A DNA stretch of 64,000 nt, taken from positions 1 to 64,000 of the forward strand of contig NZ_LOHZ01000022.1 in NCBI RefSeq assembly GCF_001601575.1. The letters run 5' to 3'. Under the pieces are notes generated by a model. That model ran no database searches. It saw nothing but the letters and a program-made list of their open reading frames with translations, and was not told where the DNA came from. The position numbers were made by a program, and so were the translations under genes. The stretch is from Thermovenabulum gondwanense. Its GTDB lineage: Bacteria > Bacillota > Thermosediminibacteria > Thermosediminibacterales > Thermosediminibacteraceae. Shown piece by piece: positions 27,762 to 39,094 of the stretch. Numbering within the stretch: the stretch's first letter is position 1; each line of letters starts with the position of its first letter.

Positions 27762-28373
27762 TTTCAAAGATATTATAACCCTTCTATAAGGTTCTTCTCC
27801 CTCGCTATGAGTCTTTACGCGTGGATCGTTTTGAAGTGTTTTATGAATTATTTTTCTTTCGTAAGGAGGCATGGGTTCCAATTTAATGCTTCTTTTTGTT
27901 TCTCTTACCCTCTTTGCCATTTTAATTGCAAGTTCCACCAGTGCTCTTTCTCTCTTCTCCCTATAATTTTCTACATCTATTATTATTTTTATGTATTCAT
28001 GCCATCCTTTATTAGCAACTAAATTTACCAGGTACTGAAGAGAATTTAAGGTTTCTCCGTGTTTCCCTATTAATACTCCCAATCCTCTTCCTTTTAAATT
28101 TATTTTGAAAAAATCTTCTATTTTTTCCGTCTCCATCTCGGCATACAGGTCTAACCTTATCAATAGTCCCTTTAAAAATTTTACGGCTTTTTCTTCCGGC
28201 CTTTCCTTTAATCTGACCCGAACCCTTGCCTGTTTTGATAAAATTCCAAAAAGGCCCCTGCTTCCCTCTTCCAAAACCGTTATTTCCACTTCTTCCCTTT
28301 TTGCATCCAATTCCTTCAGGGCACTCTCCACTGCCTCCTCCACCGATTTACCCTGCTTTTCAATTTCTTTCAT
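27759..28373 (-). CDS. jag: RNA-binding protein KhpB (Jag/EloR)
   Basis: 204-residue protein with the Jag N-terminal domain (about 1-50, GLFGILSKQARVRV), a KH domain (about 75-145, LGVLIGKHGETLNSLQYL) and a C-terminal R3H domain (ERKIIHKTLQNDPRVKTHSE). It binds RNA with KhpA and affects cell elongation. Its ATG overlaps the yidC stop by one base (TAATG). The stop codon lies in a perfect hairpin. Confidence 0.95.
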   Translation of the reverse strand: MKEIEKQGKSVEEAVESALKELDAKREEVEITVLEEGSRGLFGILSKQARVRVRLKERPEEKAVKFLKGLLIRLDLYAEMETEKIEDFFKINLKGRGLGVLIGKHGETLNSLQYLVNLVANKGWHEYIKIIIDVENYREKRERALVELAIKMAKRVRETKRSIKLEPMPPYERKIIHKTLQNDPRVKTHSEGEEPYRRVIISLK

Positions 28374-29002
28374 TACTTTGCCCCCTCTCCTTTAGAGGCT
28401 GTCGGTCTAACAATAATTAGCTGCTGGACAATTTGAATTATATTACTTACCACCCAGTAAAGCGCCAGTCCCGACGGAAATTTTAACGCCATCCACCCAA
28501 TAAAGGCGGACATTACAATATTCATTGTACTTTGCTGCTGGTCTGCTTTTCCCGGCGTAGTCATCTTCGAAGATAAATAGGTAGTCAAAGCGGCGAGTAC
28601 CGGTAGGATATAGGTTTTATCGGGAGCTCCCAGATTGGTGATCCATAAAAACCCCGTATTTCCGAAATTATAATGCTGTAATAGACTGAACAGTGCTATA
28701 ATAAACGGGAATTGAATTAACAGGGGAAGACATCCTCCCATTGGGTTATAACCGTGTTTTTTATAAAGGTCCATTAATTCCTTGTTCAATTTCTGGGGGT
28801 CATTTTTGTACTTTTCCTGAAGTTTTTTCTGTTCGGGGGCAATTTCCTGCATTTTCTTTAAGGAGTTAAATTGTTGAAAACTAAATGGTAAAAGAATAAT
28901 CTTAATAATCACCGTAAGAATAATAATAGACAGACCGTAACTTTTCGTATAAATATAAATGAAATCCATTAAACTTTTCATTAAATTTTCCAAAAAGGCC
29001 AC
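28373..29002 (-). CDS. yidC: Membrane protein insertase YidC/Oxa1 family
   Basis: 209-residue minimal YidC with about five membrane segments and no large extracytoplasmic domain. The cytoplasmic hairpin EIAPEQKKLQEKYKNDPQKL and YNPMGGCLPLLIQFPFIIALF are typical. The hydrophilic-groove position that is Arg in E. coli and B. subtilis is Lys34 here (TVIIKIILLPFSFQQ). GTG at 29002 with AAGGAGG upstream. Lies in rpmH-rnpA-yidD-yidC-jag as in most Firmicutes. In spore formers one YidC (SpoIIIJ) is needed for sporulation. Confidence 0.95.
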   Translation of the reverse strand: MAFLENLMKSLMDFIYIYTKSYGLSIIILTVIIKIILLPFSFQQFNSLKKMQEIAPEQKKLQEKYKNDPQKLNKELMDLYKKHGYNPMGGCLPLLIQFPFIIALFSLLQHYNFGNTGFLWITNLGAPDKTYILPVLAALTTYLSSKMTTPGKADQQQSTMNIVMSAFIGWMALKFPSGLALYWVVSNIIQIVQQLIIVRPTASKGEGAK

Positions 29003-29026
29003 ACAGAGCTCCTCCTTAATTTTTTT

Positions 29027-29257
29027 TTATTCCACGGGGTCATAACCGCCGGGATTAAACGGGTGGCATCTTAAAATCCTTTTTACCGCCATTACAATTC
29101 CTTTTATAACCCCGTATTTATCGATGGAAATCTTGGCATATTCGGAACAGGTGGGATAAAAGCGGCAGGTTCTTGGTTTTAAAGGAGAAATATACTCCTG
29201 ATAAATTTTGATGAGAAATATTAAAATTTTTTTGCCGGCATCATTCAATCTTTTCAT
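29027..29257 (-). CDS. yidD: Membrane protein insertion efficiency factor YidD
   Basis: 76-residue Yid[21 protein letters not shown], then [12 protein letters not shown] and [15 protein letters not shown], with the conserved Cys residues. Start ATG at 29257 overlaps the rnpA end by 17 bases, suggesting coupled translation. Works alongside YidC, whose gene follows. Confidence 0.96.
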   Translation of the reverse strand: MKRLNDAGKKILIFLIKIYQEYISPLKPRTCRFYPTCSEYAKISIDKYGVIKGIVMAVKRILRCHPFNPGGYDPVE

Positions 29258-29597
29258 TTTGTTCCACCCATAGTTCCATTTTTTTTAAATTATCAACTAC
29301 CTGGCTTTCAATTTCCCAGTAATTGTACTTCGTTATTTCACTTTTTGCAGAAATAACTATATCGTAACCGGGTTTTATTTTATTGTAATTTCTCCTTAAG
29401 ATCTCTCTTAAACGCCTTTTAACCCTGTTTCTCACTACGCTTTTTCCGATTTTTTTACTTACCGAAATTCCAAACCTCGAATATCCAATCCTGTTTTTTT
29501 TTGCGTACATGCTAAAAAGAGGGCATACCCTTCGCCTTCCCTTTTTATAAACCAAATTAAATTCAAAATTTTTTGTTAATCTAAGGCGCTTTTCCAA
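29241..29597 (-). CDS. rnpA: Ribonuclease P protein component
   Basis: 118-residue RNase P protein that assists 5' maturation of tRNA. The RNR motif region is [21 protein letters not shown] at 29597 is chosen: it gives the family-like start [20 protein letters not shown] and has GGAGG 10 bases upstream. The frame opens at an ATG at 29636 that lies inside an intercistronic hairpin and lacks a ribosome site. Follows rpmH. Confidence 0.93.
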   Translation of the reverse strand: MEKRLRLTKNFEFNLVYKKGRRRVCPLFSMYAKKNRIGYSRFGISVSKKIGKSVVRNRVKRRLREILRRNYNKIKPGYDIVISAKSEITKYNYWEIESQVVDNLKKMELWVEQNEKIE

Positions 29598-29626
29598 ATC
29601 CTTTTGCCCTCCGAAAAATCCAGTTT

Positions 29627-29654
29627 TAGGCCGCATTTATTTTCTTGCGGCCTA
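29627..29654 (-). promoter_or_regulatory. Intercistronic 9-bp hairpin between rpmH and rnpA
   Basis: TAGGCCGCA (29627-29635) and TGCGGCCTA (29646-29654) pair perfectly with a 10-base loop. The rpmH stop codon is within the stem. No T-run follows in the direction of transcription, so it may set the rpmH/rnpA mRNA ratio by processing or partial stalling. Confidence 0.65.
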
Positions 29655-29786
29655 TGCTGTTAATCTTTTTCTTCCTTTTAACCTTCTTCTTTTAATTACA
29701 TCTCTTCCGCTCTTCGTCCTCATTCTCTTCCTAAACCCGTGAACCTTTTTTCTGTACCTGTTATTAGGGTTATAAGTAGGTTTCAA
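29652..29786 (-). CDS. rpmH: 50S ribosomal protein L34
   Basis: 44-residue bL34, too short for a standard ORF cut-off: [20 protein letters not shown] followed by [20 protein letters not shown] and ending LTA. TTG start at 29786 is supported by GAGGGGGTG upstream. First gene of the rpmH-rnpA-yidD-yidC-jag series, reading away from dnaA, with its own promoter. Confidence 0.97.
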   Translation of the reverse strand: MKPTYNPNNRYRKKVHGFRKRMRTKSGRDVIKRRRLKGRKRLTA

Positions 29787-29820
29787 AACTTCACCCCCTC
29801 GGGATTAAAAAACTATATAG

Positions 29821-29850
29821 ATTATAGCCTAAATATTTTACAATTGTCAA
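29821..29850 (-). promoter_or_regulatory. Promoter of rpmH operon
   Basis: Minus-strand TTGACA (29845-29850) and TATAAT (29821-29826), both perfect, 18-base spacer, 35 bases before rpmH. Confidence 0.85.
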
Positions 29851-29865
29851 GAAAATAGATTTTTA

Positions 29866-29894
29866 TTGAATAAAAGAGTATATTTTGCTATCAT
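29866..29894 (+). promoter_or_regulatory. Candidate dnaA promoter
   Basis: TTGAAT (29866-29871) and TATCAT (29889-29894) with a 17-base spacer, 60 bases upstream of the dnaA start. No DnaA box is seen in this rpmH-dnaA gap. Confidence 0.5.
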
Positions 29895-29953
29895 TTTATT
29901 AGCCTTCTATGGCTTTATTTTCTTTTTTTATTATCCGAGGAGGTTTCACTTTT

Positions 29954-31300
29954 ATGACCGGAAATCTTTCTGATATTTGGCAACATGTCCTGAAAATTCT
30001 CGGGAGTGAATTGAACAACGATGTAACCTACAACACTTTCCTTAAACCCACAAAGCTCGTCTCTTTAAGCGAAGGTATTGCAATAGTAGAGGTCCCCAAC
30101 GATTTTATAAAAGGTGTTCTGGAAAAACGATACCTAAATTTATTAAAAGATATTCTTACATCCATTCTTAATTCCGATATTTCCCTAACTTTTTCGGTAA
30201 GTGAATCTTCTTTAACAGAAAATAATGCGGGGACTCAAATCGAAAAAGAAATCGTTAAAACCTCTGATGACGGTCAATCCAACCTGAATCCCAAATATAC
30301 CTTTGACACCTTTGTGGTAGGAAATAGCAACCGTTTTGCCCATGCGGCATCCTTAGCCGTAGCTCAATCCCCGGCAAAGGCTTATAATCCCTTTTTTATA
30401 TACGGCGGGGTGGGGCTCGGAAAAACCCATCTTATGCACGCTATAGGCCATTACATTTTAGAGCATAACCCGTACTGCAAAGTAGTATACGTTTCTTCTG
30501 AAAAATTTACAAACGAACTTATTAACTCCATTAGAGACGATAAAAATGTTGAGTTTAGAAATAAATACAGGAATATTGATGTTTTACTAATCGACGACAT
30601 CCAATTTATTGCGGGCAAAGAAAGGACTCAGGAGGAGTTCTTCCACACCTTTAACGCCCTTTACGAAGCCAATAAGCAAATAATAATTTCCAGCGACAGA
30701 CCTCCGAAAGAAATACCGACCTTAGAGGAACGCTTAAGGTCCCGTTTTGAATGGGGACTAATCACCGATATTCAACCCCCGGATTTTGAGACGAGGATAG
30801 CTATTTTAAGAAAAAAGGCGATAATGGAAAATCTTACCGTACCCGATGAAGTAATCAACTTTATTGCGGAGAAAATCGAAACAAATATCCGAGAGCTGGA
30901 GGGAGCCCTTATAAGGATAGTAGCCTACTCTTCCCTGACAAATAAACCCATTGACCTATCCTTAGCCGAGCTGGTATTAAAGGATCTTCTTCCCAATACA
31001 AAACAAAAGAACGTTACCATAACGGATATTCTCCATGCAGTAGGTACTCATTTTTCCATAAGAATTGAAGATTTTAAATCCAAAAAGAGAACCAAAGAGC
31101 TGGCATACGCAAGGCAGATTGCCATGTACTTAGCCAGAGAATTAACCGATTATTCTCTCCCTAAGATAGGAGAAGAGTTCGGAGGAAGGGACCATACTAC
31201 GGTTATTCATGCCTGTGATAAAATTTCAAAAGACATGGCAAAAGACAAAGAACTCGCTTCCATATTGGATACTTTGAAAAGAAAAATTATCAACGGTTAA
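29954..31300 (+). CDS. dnaA: Chromosomal replication initiator DnaA
   Basis: 448-residue initiator ATPase. Domain I (about 1-80, [17 protein letters not shown]) precedes a variable linker; the AAA+ domain (about 110-330) has Walker [18 protein letters not shown] and Walker [13 protein letters not shown]; the C-terminal DNA-binding domain carries [21 protein letters not shown] at 29954 is chosen because GAGGAGG lies upstream; a longer frame from 29909 has no ribosome site. Heads dnaA-dnaN-rlbA-recF with oriC downstream. Confidence 0.98.
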   Translation: MTGNLSDIWQHVLKILGSELNNDVTYNTFLKPTKLVSLSEGIAIVEVPNDFIKGVLEKRYLNLLKDILTSILNSDISLTFSVSESSLTENNAGTQIEKEIVKTSDDGQSNLNPKYTFDTFVVGNSNRFAHAASLAVAQSPAKAYNPFFIYGGVGLGKTHLMHAIGHYILEHNPYCKVVYVSSEKFTNELINSIRDDKNVEFRNKYRNIDVLLIDDIQFIAGKERTQEEFFHTFNALYEANKQIIISSDRPPKEIPTLEERLRSRFEWGLITDIQPPDFETRIAILRKKAIMENLTVPDEVINFIAEKIETNIRELEGALIRIVAYSSLTNKPIDLSLAELVLKDLLPNTKQKNVTITDILHAVGTHFSIRIEDFKSKKRTKELAYARQIAMYLARELTDYSLPKIGEEFGGRDHTTVIHACDKISKDMAKDKELASILDTLKRKIING

Positions 31301-31545
31301 TTGTGGAAAATACCTTTACAATTTATGAATACTTTGTGGATTTTTGTGGATAATTTTACAGGTAAGTCTCTTTATGTTAATTATTAATAATAAGTTATAC
31401 TCCATATCCACAAGTTATTAAATCTTAAAAAACCTTATTTAAAAGTTATTCACAATATTTATCCACATATCCACAGCACTTACTACTACTCCTACTATAG
31501 ATAAATCCCTCTATGAAAAATAAATAAATTAGTATAAGTGAGGGA
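31301..31545. other. Replication origin oriC (dnaA-dnaN intergenic)
   Basis: AT-rich 245-bp gap with DnaA boxes: TGTGGATAA at 31345-31353, TTATTCACA at 31446-31454 and TTATCCACA at 31459-31467 match the consensus exactly. One-mismatch boxes are at 31335-31343, 31404-31412 and 31467-31475. Directly after the last box, 31480-31497 on the opposite strand reads as repeated 3'-GAT/AAT-5' triplets, the DnaA-trio pattern of bacterial unwinding regions, followed by AT-rich sequence to dnaN. Gene orientation on both sides diverges from here. Confidence 0.92.
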
Positions 31546-31554
31546 GTGGATAAA

Positions 31555-32664
31555 ATGATTTTTTCCATAGAAAAAGATAAAATCACATACATTTTGAGTA
31601 CCGTAGAGAAATTTGTCCCAAATAAAACCACTATCCCCATACTTTCAGGCATAAAATTTACTGCAAAAAATAACAACCTGATCCTTACGGCCACGGATTT
31701 GGACATGGGTATAGAGACATCGCTTAGTGCAGAAATTATTGAAGAGGGTAGTGCTGTTTTACCCTCTAAGGTGTTTTTAGAGATAATGAGAAAACTTCCA
31801 AAGGGAAACATATTTTTTAACAAAAAAGAAGATAAAATAACGGTGGAAGCGGGAGAGATAAAATTATCATTACCCTGCTTTGAACCCTACGATTTTCCGG
31901 AAATAATTCCTGAAAAATCCTTTCCTCTTTTGCGAATTTCCAATGATATATTTAAAAAAATGGTTAAACAGACAATTTTTGCAGCGGCTGAAGAATCTCT
32001 CTCAAGACCTGTTCTCACCGGAGAGCTCCTGGAAGTTAAAGATGGAAGGTTTAATATAGTGGCTTTGGATGGTTTTCGCATTGCCTGGAGATGGGAAGAT
32101 GCAGACGCGAAAGACTTCAGTATAATAGTTCCCGGGAGAACTTTATCCGAATTTTCCAAAATAGATTTTGAGGATGAGGATAAAGAATTTGAATTACATT
32201 ATTCCGACAACCGTGTTATTTTTAAATCAAAGGCGATAACCATAACTTCAAGGGTTTTAGAGGGGAAATTTATTGATTACAGGGAAATTGTAAAGGTTGA
32301 ACCAAAGGTTAAGGTGATGTCAAGTACCGATGAGCTTTTGGAAAGCATAGAAAGGGCTTATGTCTTTGCAAAAGAGGGCAGTAAAAACAATGTGGTAAAA
32401 CTGGATATCAAAAAGGATGTAATAACTGTAAGTTCCGAGTCGGAAGCGGGGATTTTCACAGAAAACGTAAAATGTAAAACATCGGGGGAGGATTTACTGG
32501 TAGCTTTTAATGCGAAATTTTTAATCGATGCTTTAAAATCCATAGAATATCCTGAAATTTCTATGGATTTCGGTGGAGAGGTAAATCCGCTGATAATTAA
32601 GCCCTTGAATGTGGAAAATCATATAAACTTTCTACTTCCCATACGCTTGAGGAGTGAAGGTTAA
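31555..32664 (+). CDS. dnaN: DNA polymerase III sliding clamp (beta subunit)
   Basis: 369-residue beta clamp, three repeated domains, starting MIFSIEKDKITYILSTVEK and ending in the clamp signature FLLPIRLRSEG. A GTG at 31546 is in frame, but ATG at 31555 is preferred because GGGAG is 8 bases upstream and the family begins there. It tethers PolC/DnaE to DNA. Confidence 0.98.
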   Translation: MIFSIEKDKITYILSTVEKFVPNKTTIPILSGIKFTAKNNNLILTATDLDMGIETSLSAEIIEEGSAVLPSKVFLEIMRKLPKGNIFFNKKEDKITVEAGEIKLSLPCFEPYDFPEIIPEKSFPLLRISNDIFKKMVKQTIFAAAEESLSRPVLTGELLEVKDGRFNIVALDGFRIAWRWEDADAKDFSIIVPGRTLSEFSKIDFEDEDKEFELHYSDNRVIFKSKAITITSRVLEGKFIDYREIVKVEPKVKVMSSTDELLESIERAYVFAKEGSKNNVVKLDIKKDVITVSSESEAGIFTENVKCKTSGEDLLVAFNAKFLIDALKSIEYPEISMDFGGEVNPLIIKPLNVENHINFLLPIRLRSEG

Positions 32665-32667
32665 ATT

Positions 32668-32883
32668 ATGGATGTAATAATAAAAACGGACTGGATTAAA
32701 CTGGATTCATTTTTAAAATGGGCAAATATAGTGTCCACCGGAGGACAGGCAAAGATTTTGATACATGAAGGCAAAGTCAGGGTAAACGGAGAAGTAGAAA
32801 CGAAAAGGTCGAGAAAAATTTACCCGGGGGACGAAGTGGAGGTTGAAGGGATAAAGTATACGGTAAAAGGCGGGAGTGAATGA
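32668..32883 (+). CDS. rlbA: S4-domain protein YaaA (RlbA)
   Basis: 71-residue S4 RNA-binding protein: LDSFLKWANIVSTGGQAKIL then HEGKVRVNGEVETKRSRKI and GDEVEVEG. In B. subtilis the dnaN-yaaA-recF order is the same. Starts ATG 3 bases after dnaN. Overlaps the recF region at its stop. Probably ribosome-associated; exact role uncertain. Confidence 0.94.
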   Translation: MDVIIKTDWIKLDSFLKWANIVSTGGQAKILIHEGKVRVNGEVETKRSRKIYPGDEVEVEGIKYTVKGGSE

Positions 32884-32884
32884 T

Positions 32885-33952
32885 TTGAAAATAGTAGAAC
32901 TCCGTCTTTGTAATTTCAGGAATTTTAAAGAACAGCAATTTTTTTTTGGAGATATCAATGTAATTTTCGGGAAAAATGCCCAGGGAAAGACAAATATACT
33001 GGAAGCCATTTATTACCTGTGCAATTTCAGGCCTGTAAAGACAACTAAGGAAATAGAGATTATAAATTTCGACAGCGATTTTTCTTACATAAAGGGAATT
33101 TTCGAGGACAATGGAGACTTAATAGACAGGGAAATTTATTTAACCAGGGATGGTACAAAAAAAATAAAGGAAATGGGCTTTGAGATAAAGAAGGTAAAGG
33201 ATATATCCAACAGGATAAGGACAATTTTTTTTTCACCCGACAATCTTTCTCTGGTAAAAGGAAGCCCATCCGTCCGTAGGAGGTTTTTTGACTCATTAAT
33301 TTCCGAAATTAAACCGGCTTATTACAATTACTTAAAAGATTATTTCAGGGTATTAATGCAAAAAAATAAACTGATTAAAAATAAAGATGCAAAGTTTTTT
33401 TACAATAGAGAACTTATAGAGGTATTCAATGATAAGATTATAGATTTTTCTTCAGTAATTGTTAAAATGAGATTGGCATTTTTAAAAAAATTTATACCCT
33501 TTGTTAACGAATTTTACGCAGATTTTTCCGGAAATGATACATTAATTGACTTAAAGTACAATTCCCCTATTGCCGAGGTAGGGGAATTTTCGATAGATGA
33601 AATAAAATTAAAGATGAAAGAAGAGATAAAGAGAGGGTATCAGGGCCCTCATACGGATGATTATATATTTTTGTCGGGCGGCAGAGAAGTAAAAAGGTAT
33701 GGTTCCCAGGGAGAGATTAGGACTCTGGTTTTAAGCATGATTTTCAGCAGGGGGAAAATTATATATGAATATGCGGGTAAAATGCCTATAATTTTGCTGG
33801 ACGACGTGCTTTATGAATTAGATTATAATCGGAGGCAAAATTTATTGAAGAACGATTACGGTCAATTGTTTATAACGGCAACCGATATAAAAAACCTTCC
33901 CGGCGAAATTTTAAAAAGGGCATCTCTCATTGGTCTTCCCAAGGAAGGATGA
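32885..33952 (+). CDS. recF: DNA replication and repair protein RecF
   Basis: 355-residue SMC-like ATPase of the RecFOR recombination loading pathway. Walker A is GKNAQGKTNILEAIYYL (about residues 31-47), the signature is SQGEIRTLVLSM, and Walker B is IILLDDVLYELD. TTG at 32885 gives the family-like MKIVELRLCNFRNF with GGGAG at 8 bases; GTG at 32876 is the alternative. Follows rlbA. Confidence 0.95.
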   Translation: MKIVELRLCNFRNFKEQQFFFGDINVIFGKNAQGKTNILEAIYYLCNFRPVKTTKEIEIINFDSDFSYIKGIFEDNGDLIDREIYLTRDGTKKIKEMGFEIKKVKDISNRIRTIFFSPDNLSLVKGSPSVRRRFFDSLISEIKPAYYNYLKDYFRVLMQKNKLIKNKDAKFFYNRELIEVFNDKIIDFSSVIVKMRLAFLKKFIPFVNEFYADFSGNDTLIDLKYNSPIAEVGEFSIDEIKLKMKEEIKRGYQGPHTDDYIFLSGGREVKRYGSQGEIRTLVLSMIFSRGKIIYEYAGKMPIILLDDVLYELDYNRRQNLLKNDYGQLFITATDIKNLPGEILKRASLIGLPKEG

Positions 33953-33956
33953 TTTG

Positions 33957-34442
33957 ATGGAAAAAATAAGCGATGTATTAAAAAAAAGGTATAAAGTTTT
34001 AGATGTTAATTTAAAACTGACCGAGGCAATAATAAGAATTTACTACAAAGATATAGTCGGTCATGAAATTTATAAAATTTCGGAACCTATTGCCTTAAAA
34101 GGGAAGACCCTGTTTCTGGGAGTAAAAAATTCCGTTTGGGCTCATCATCTTTTATATTTTAAAGAGGAAATAATAAAAAAGATAAACAGCAGATTTAGTA
34201 AAAGGGTGGTAAGGGATCTAAGATTTGTGGTTTCCTGGGAAGAAAAAAACAGAGAGGAAGAAAAATATAATGAATTTAACGAGGAACTTTACATTCCGCT
34301 CGATTTAACTAATGTAAACCTTCCCGATGAAAAAACTGCGTGGATCGATAGGGTATGTGCTGATATAGACGATGAGGTATTGAAGGAAAAACTGAAAGAG
34401 ATTATGAAAAAAGATGTGATTTTTAAAATGCAAAAGAGGTGA
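33957..34442 (+). CDS. DUF721 (DciA-like) protein
   Basis: 161-residue protein with an N-terminal DUF721 region (DVLKKRYKVLDVNLKLTEAI, then FLGVKNSVWAHHLLYFKEEI), the fold shared with DciA, the ancestral loader of replicative helicase. The C-terminal half is acidic and Lys-rich. ATG at 33957 is chosen for the AAGGAAGG site upstream. It is inserted between recF and remB in the dnaA cluster; B. subtilis has no gene here. A role in helicase loading is an inference from family and place; the window also has DnaB. Confidence 0.75.
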   Translation: MEKISDVLKKRYKVLDVNLKLTEAIIRIYYKDIVGHEIYKISEPIALKGKTLFLGVKNSVWAHHLLYFKEEIIKKINSRFSKRVVRDLRFVVSWEEKNREEEKYNEFNEELYIPLDLTNVNLPDEKTAWIDRVCADIDDEVLKEKLKEIMKKDVIFKMQKR

Positions 34443-34447
34443 GTTTT

Positions 34448-34705
34448 TTGTTTATCCATATAGGTAAGAATACGGTGATAAAAAGCAGGGATGTAATAGC
34501 AATTTTGGACAGCAGTACGGCTAAGTCTGCGGCTACATCGGAGTTTTTACAGATAGCAAAGGAGGAAGGTTTTGTAAAAAGTGAAGAAAAAGAGGGTAAG
34601 TCCATAATAATAACGGAAAAGAATATATATTTTTCACCTATATCTTCCATTACCCTGTTAAAAAGGGCTAATATTCTGTTTGATTTAAATGATTACATTG
34701 TTTGA
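34448..34705 (+). CDS. remB: Extracellular matrix regulator RemB (YaaB)
   Basis: 85-residue DUF370 protein: FIHIGKNTVIKSRDVIAILD start and ISSITLLKR near the end. RemA/RemB proteins bind DNA and regulate matrix and osmoprotection genes in B. subtilis. TTG at 34448 is preferred (AGAGGTGAG upstream; the family starts at M-[FY]-IH) over GTG at 34439. Same position (recF ... gyrB) as yaaB. Confidence 0.9.
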   Translation: MFIHIGKNTVIKSRDVIAILDSSTAKSAATSEFLQIAKEEGFVKSEEKEGKSIIITEKNIYFSPISSITLLKRANILFDLNDYIV

Positions 34706-36628
<1,923 letters not shown>

Positions 36629-36648
36629 AATAGAACGGGGGTTTTATA

Positions 36649-39075
36649 ATGGCTGAAACTTACGGAAAAGTAATGCCTGTGGCTATAGAAGAAGAAATGA
36701 AAAAGTCTTATATAGATTATGCTATGAGCGTAATTGTGGGAAGGGCTTTGCCTGATGTTAGGGATGGGTTAAAACCAATACACCGGCGAATCCTGTACGC
36801 TATGAGCGAACTTAACCTGACTCCCGACAGGCCTCACAGAAAATCAGCGACAATTGTGGGAGATGTGATGGGAAAATATCATCCCCACGGAGATGCGGCA
36901 ATTTACGATGCAATGGTGCGAATGGCCCAGGATTTTTCCATCAGGTACCCATTAATAGACGGGCACGGAAACTTCGGCTCGGTGGATGGAGATCCGCCGG
37001 CGGCCATGAGGTACACCGAAGCCAGGCTTTCGAAAATTGCCTTAGAGATGCTATCCGATATAGATAAGGATACGGTGGATTTTATTCCCAACTTTGATGA
37101 AACCTTAAAGGAACCCAAGGTTTTACCATCCCGCTTTCCCAATCTACTCGTAAACGGTTCATCAGGAATTGCGGTGGGAATGGCAACCAATATTCCCCCC
37201 CACAATCTTTCGGAGGTTATAGACGGCACTATCATGATGATTGAAAATAAGGACGTTACTCCGGAAGAGCTGATGAAAGTAATAAAAGGCCCGGATTTCC
37301 CAACGGGGGGAATTATCGTCGGAACTGAAGGAATAAAAGAGATGTACACCTCGGGAAGAGGATCAATTGTCATAAGGGCAAAAGCAAAGATTGAGGTGGA
37401 ACACGGAAGGGAAAAAATTATAATAAACGAAATTCCTTATATGGTTAACAAAGCAAAACTTATTGAAAAAATAGCGGAACTGGTGAGGGATAAGCACATA
37501 GAAGGGATTACCGATATAAGGGATGAAAGCGATAGAAACGGCATCAGAGTAGTAATTGAAATAAGAAAGGACTCCAGCGCTAAGGTGATATTGAATAAAT
37601 TATACAAACATACCCAGATGCAGGTCACCTTTGGTGCAATAATGCTGGCACTGGTTGACAACAGGCCAATGGTCCTAAATTTAAGGGATATAATATATTA
37701 CTATCTCGAGCACCAGAAGGATGTTATTGTCCGCCGTACAAAATACGAATTGGCGAAAGCCCGGGAAAGGGTACATATCCTTGAAGGTTTGAGGATAGCC
37801 CTTGCAAATTTAGATGAAGTGATTTCGCTTATCAGAAAATCAAAGGATGTTCCAACCGCTAAGGAAGGTTTAATAAAAAAGTTTAACCTTACCGATAAAC
37901 AGGCTCAGGTAATTCTCGATATGAGGCTGCAGAGGTTGACAGCCCTTGAAAGGCAAAAAATTGAGGAGGAATACAAAGAATTACTGCAGAAGATTGAATA
38001 CTACGAAAAAGTGCTTTCCGATGAGAAAATGGTCCTGGGGATAATAAAAGAAGAGCTTTTGGCAATAAAAGAAAAATTCAAGGATGAGAGAAGGACGGCA
38101 ATAGTGGAAGATATTGAAGAAATAAGCGAAGAAGACCTGATTGCCCAGGAAGACGTGGTAATCACCATGACTCATTTCGGGTATGTAAAGAGAATGCCCC
38201 TGTCCGGTTATAAGAGCCAGAGAAGGGGCGGTAAAGGGGTAAATGGAATCACCACCAGGGAAGAAGACTTTGTAGAAAAAATCTTCGTTGCATCCACACA
38301 CCATGTGCTCCTTTTCTTTACAAACTTAGGAAATGTGTACAGGTTAAAAGCCCACGAAGTTCCGGAAACCAGCAGAACCGCAAAAGGAACGGCCATTGTA
38401 AATTTAATTAATTTAAAACCGGGAGAAAAAATCACAGCCGTTATCCCTATTAAAGATTTCGATGAAGCAAATTACATTGTAATGGTCACTAAAAACGGTC
38501 TTATAAAAAAGACCCTTCTTTCGGAATTTAAGGCCATGAGGAAGACGGGAATTATCGCGATTAATTTGAATCCCGAAGATGAATTAATAGGAGTTAACCT
38601 GGCCAATGATGAAAATGAAGTAATTCTGGCTACATTAAAAGGACTGAGCATCAGGTTTAAGGTGAAGGACGTTTCACCCTTAGGAAGGTCTGCTAAGGGT
38701 GTAAAAGCCATGTCCCTTCAGAAAGACGACAGAATAGTTGCCTTTGACATGGTCGTTGATGACAGGGATGTGTTTATTATAACCGAAAAGGGATTTGGAA
38801 AACGCACTCCCATTAGCGAATACCGGCTGCAATCAAGGGGTGGAAAGGGAATCATAACGCAAAAAATTACCGAGAAAACGGGATACGTGGTTTCATTAAG
38901 GACCGTATCCCATAAAGACGATATAATAATTTCTACGGCTAACGGCATGATGATAAGATTAAAGGTGGAAGGAATACCCGTGACGGGTAGAAACACCAGG
39001 GGAGTGACTTTGATTAAACTGGAGGAGGAGGATTCGGTTTCGGCGGTGGCGGTGGTGAGCGAGGAAGAAGAATAG
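36649..39075 (+). CDS. gyrA: DNA gyrase subunit A
   Basis: 808-residue breakage-reunion subunit. Active-site Tyr is in [12 protein letters not shown] (near residue 125); the quinolone-region [19 protein letters not shown] is intact; six-bladed C-terminal pinwheel with GyrA box QRRGGKGV. The GyrA box supports gyrase rather than topoisomerase IV. ATG at 36649. Follows gyrB. Confidence 0.98.
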   Translation: MAETYGKVMPVAIEEEMKKSYIDYAMSVIVGRALPDVRDGLKPIHRRILYAMSELNLTPDRPHRKSATIVGDVMGKYHPHGDAAIYDAMVRMAQDFSIRYPLIDGHGNFGSVDGDPPAAMRYTEARLSKIALEMLSDIDKDTVDFIPNFDETLKEPKVLPSRFPNLLVNGSSGIAVGMATNIPPHNLSEVIDGTIMMIENKDVTPEELMKVIKGPDFPTGGIIVGTEGIKEMYTSGRGSIVIRAKAKIEVEHGREKIIINEIPYMVNKAKLIEKIAELVRDKHIEGITDIRDESDRNGIRVVIEIRKDSSAKVILNKLYKHTQMQVTFGAIMLALVDNRPMVLNLRDIIYYYLEHQKDVIVRRTKYELAKARERVHILEGLRIALANLDEVISLIRKSKDVPTAKEGLIKKFNLTDKQAQVILDMRLQRLTALERQKIEEEYKELLQKIEYYEKVLSDEKMVLGIIKEELLAIKEKFKDERRTAIVEDIEEISEEDLIAQEDVVITMTHFGYVKRMPLSGYKSQRRGGKGVNGITTREEDFVEKIFVASTHHVLLFFTNLGNVYRLKAHEVPETSRTAKGTAIVNLINLKPGEKITAVIPIKDFDEANYIVMVTKNGLIKKTLLSEFKAMRKTGIIAINLNPEDELIGVNLANDENEVILATLKGLSIRFKVKDVSPLGRSAKGVKAMSLQKDDRIVAFDMVVDDRDVFIITEKGFGKRTPISEYRLQSRGGKGIITQKITEKTGYVVSLRTVSHKDDIIISTANGMMIRLKVEGIPVTGRNTRGVTLIKLEEEDSVSAVAVVSEEEE

Positions 39076-39094
39076 GAATAAAGGGGAATGGGTA

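Noticed and set aside
32125-32142. TCCCGGGA inside dnaN resembling a Noc binding site
   Set aside because: Only about 12 of 16 bases match the NBS palindrome and it lies within conserved coding sequence.
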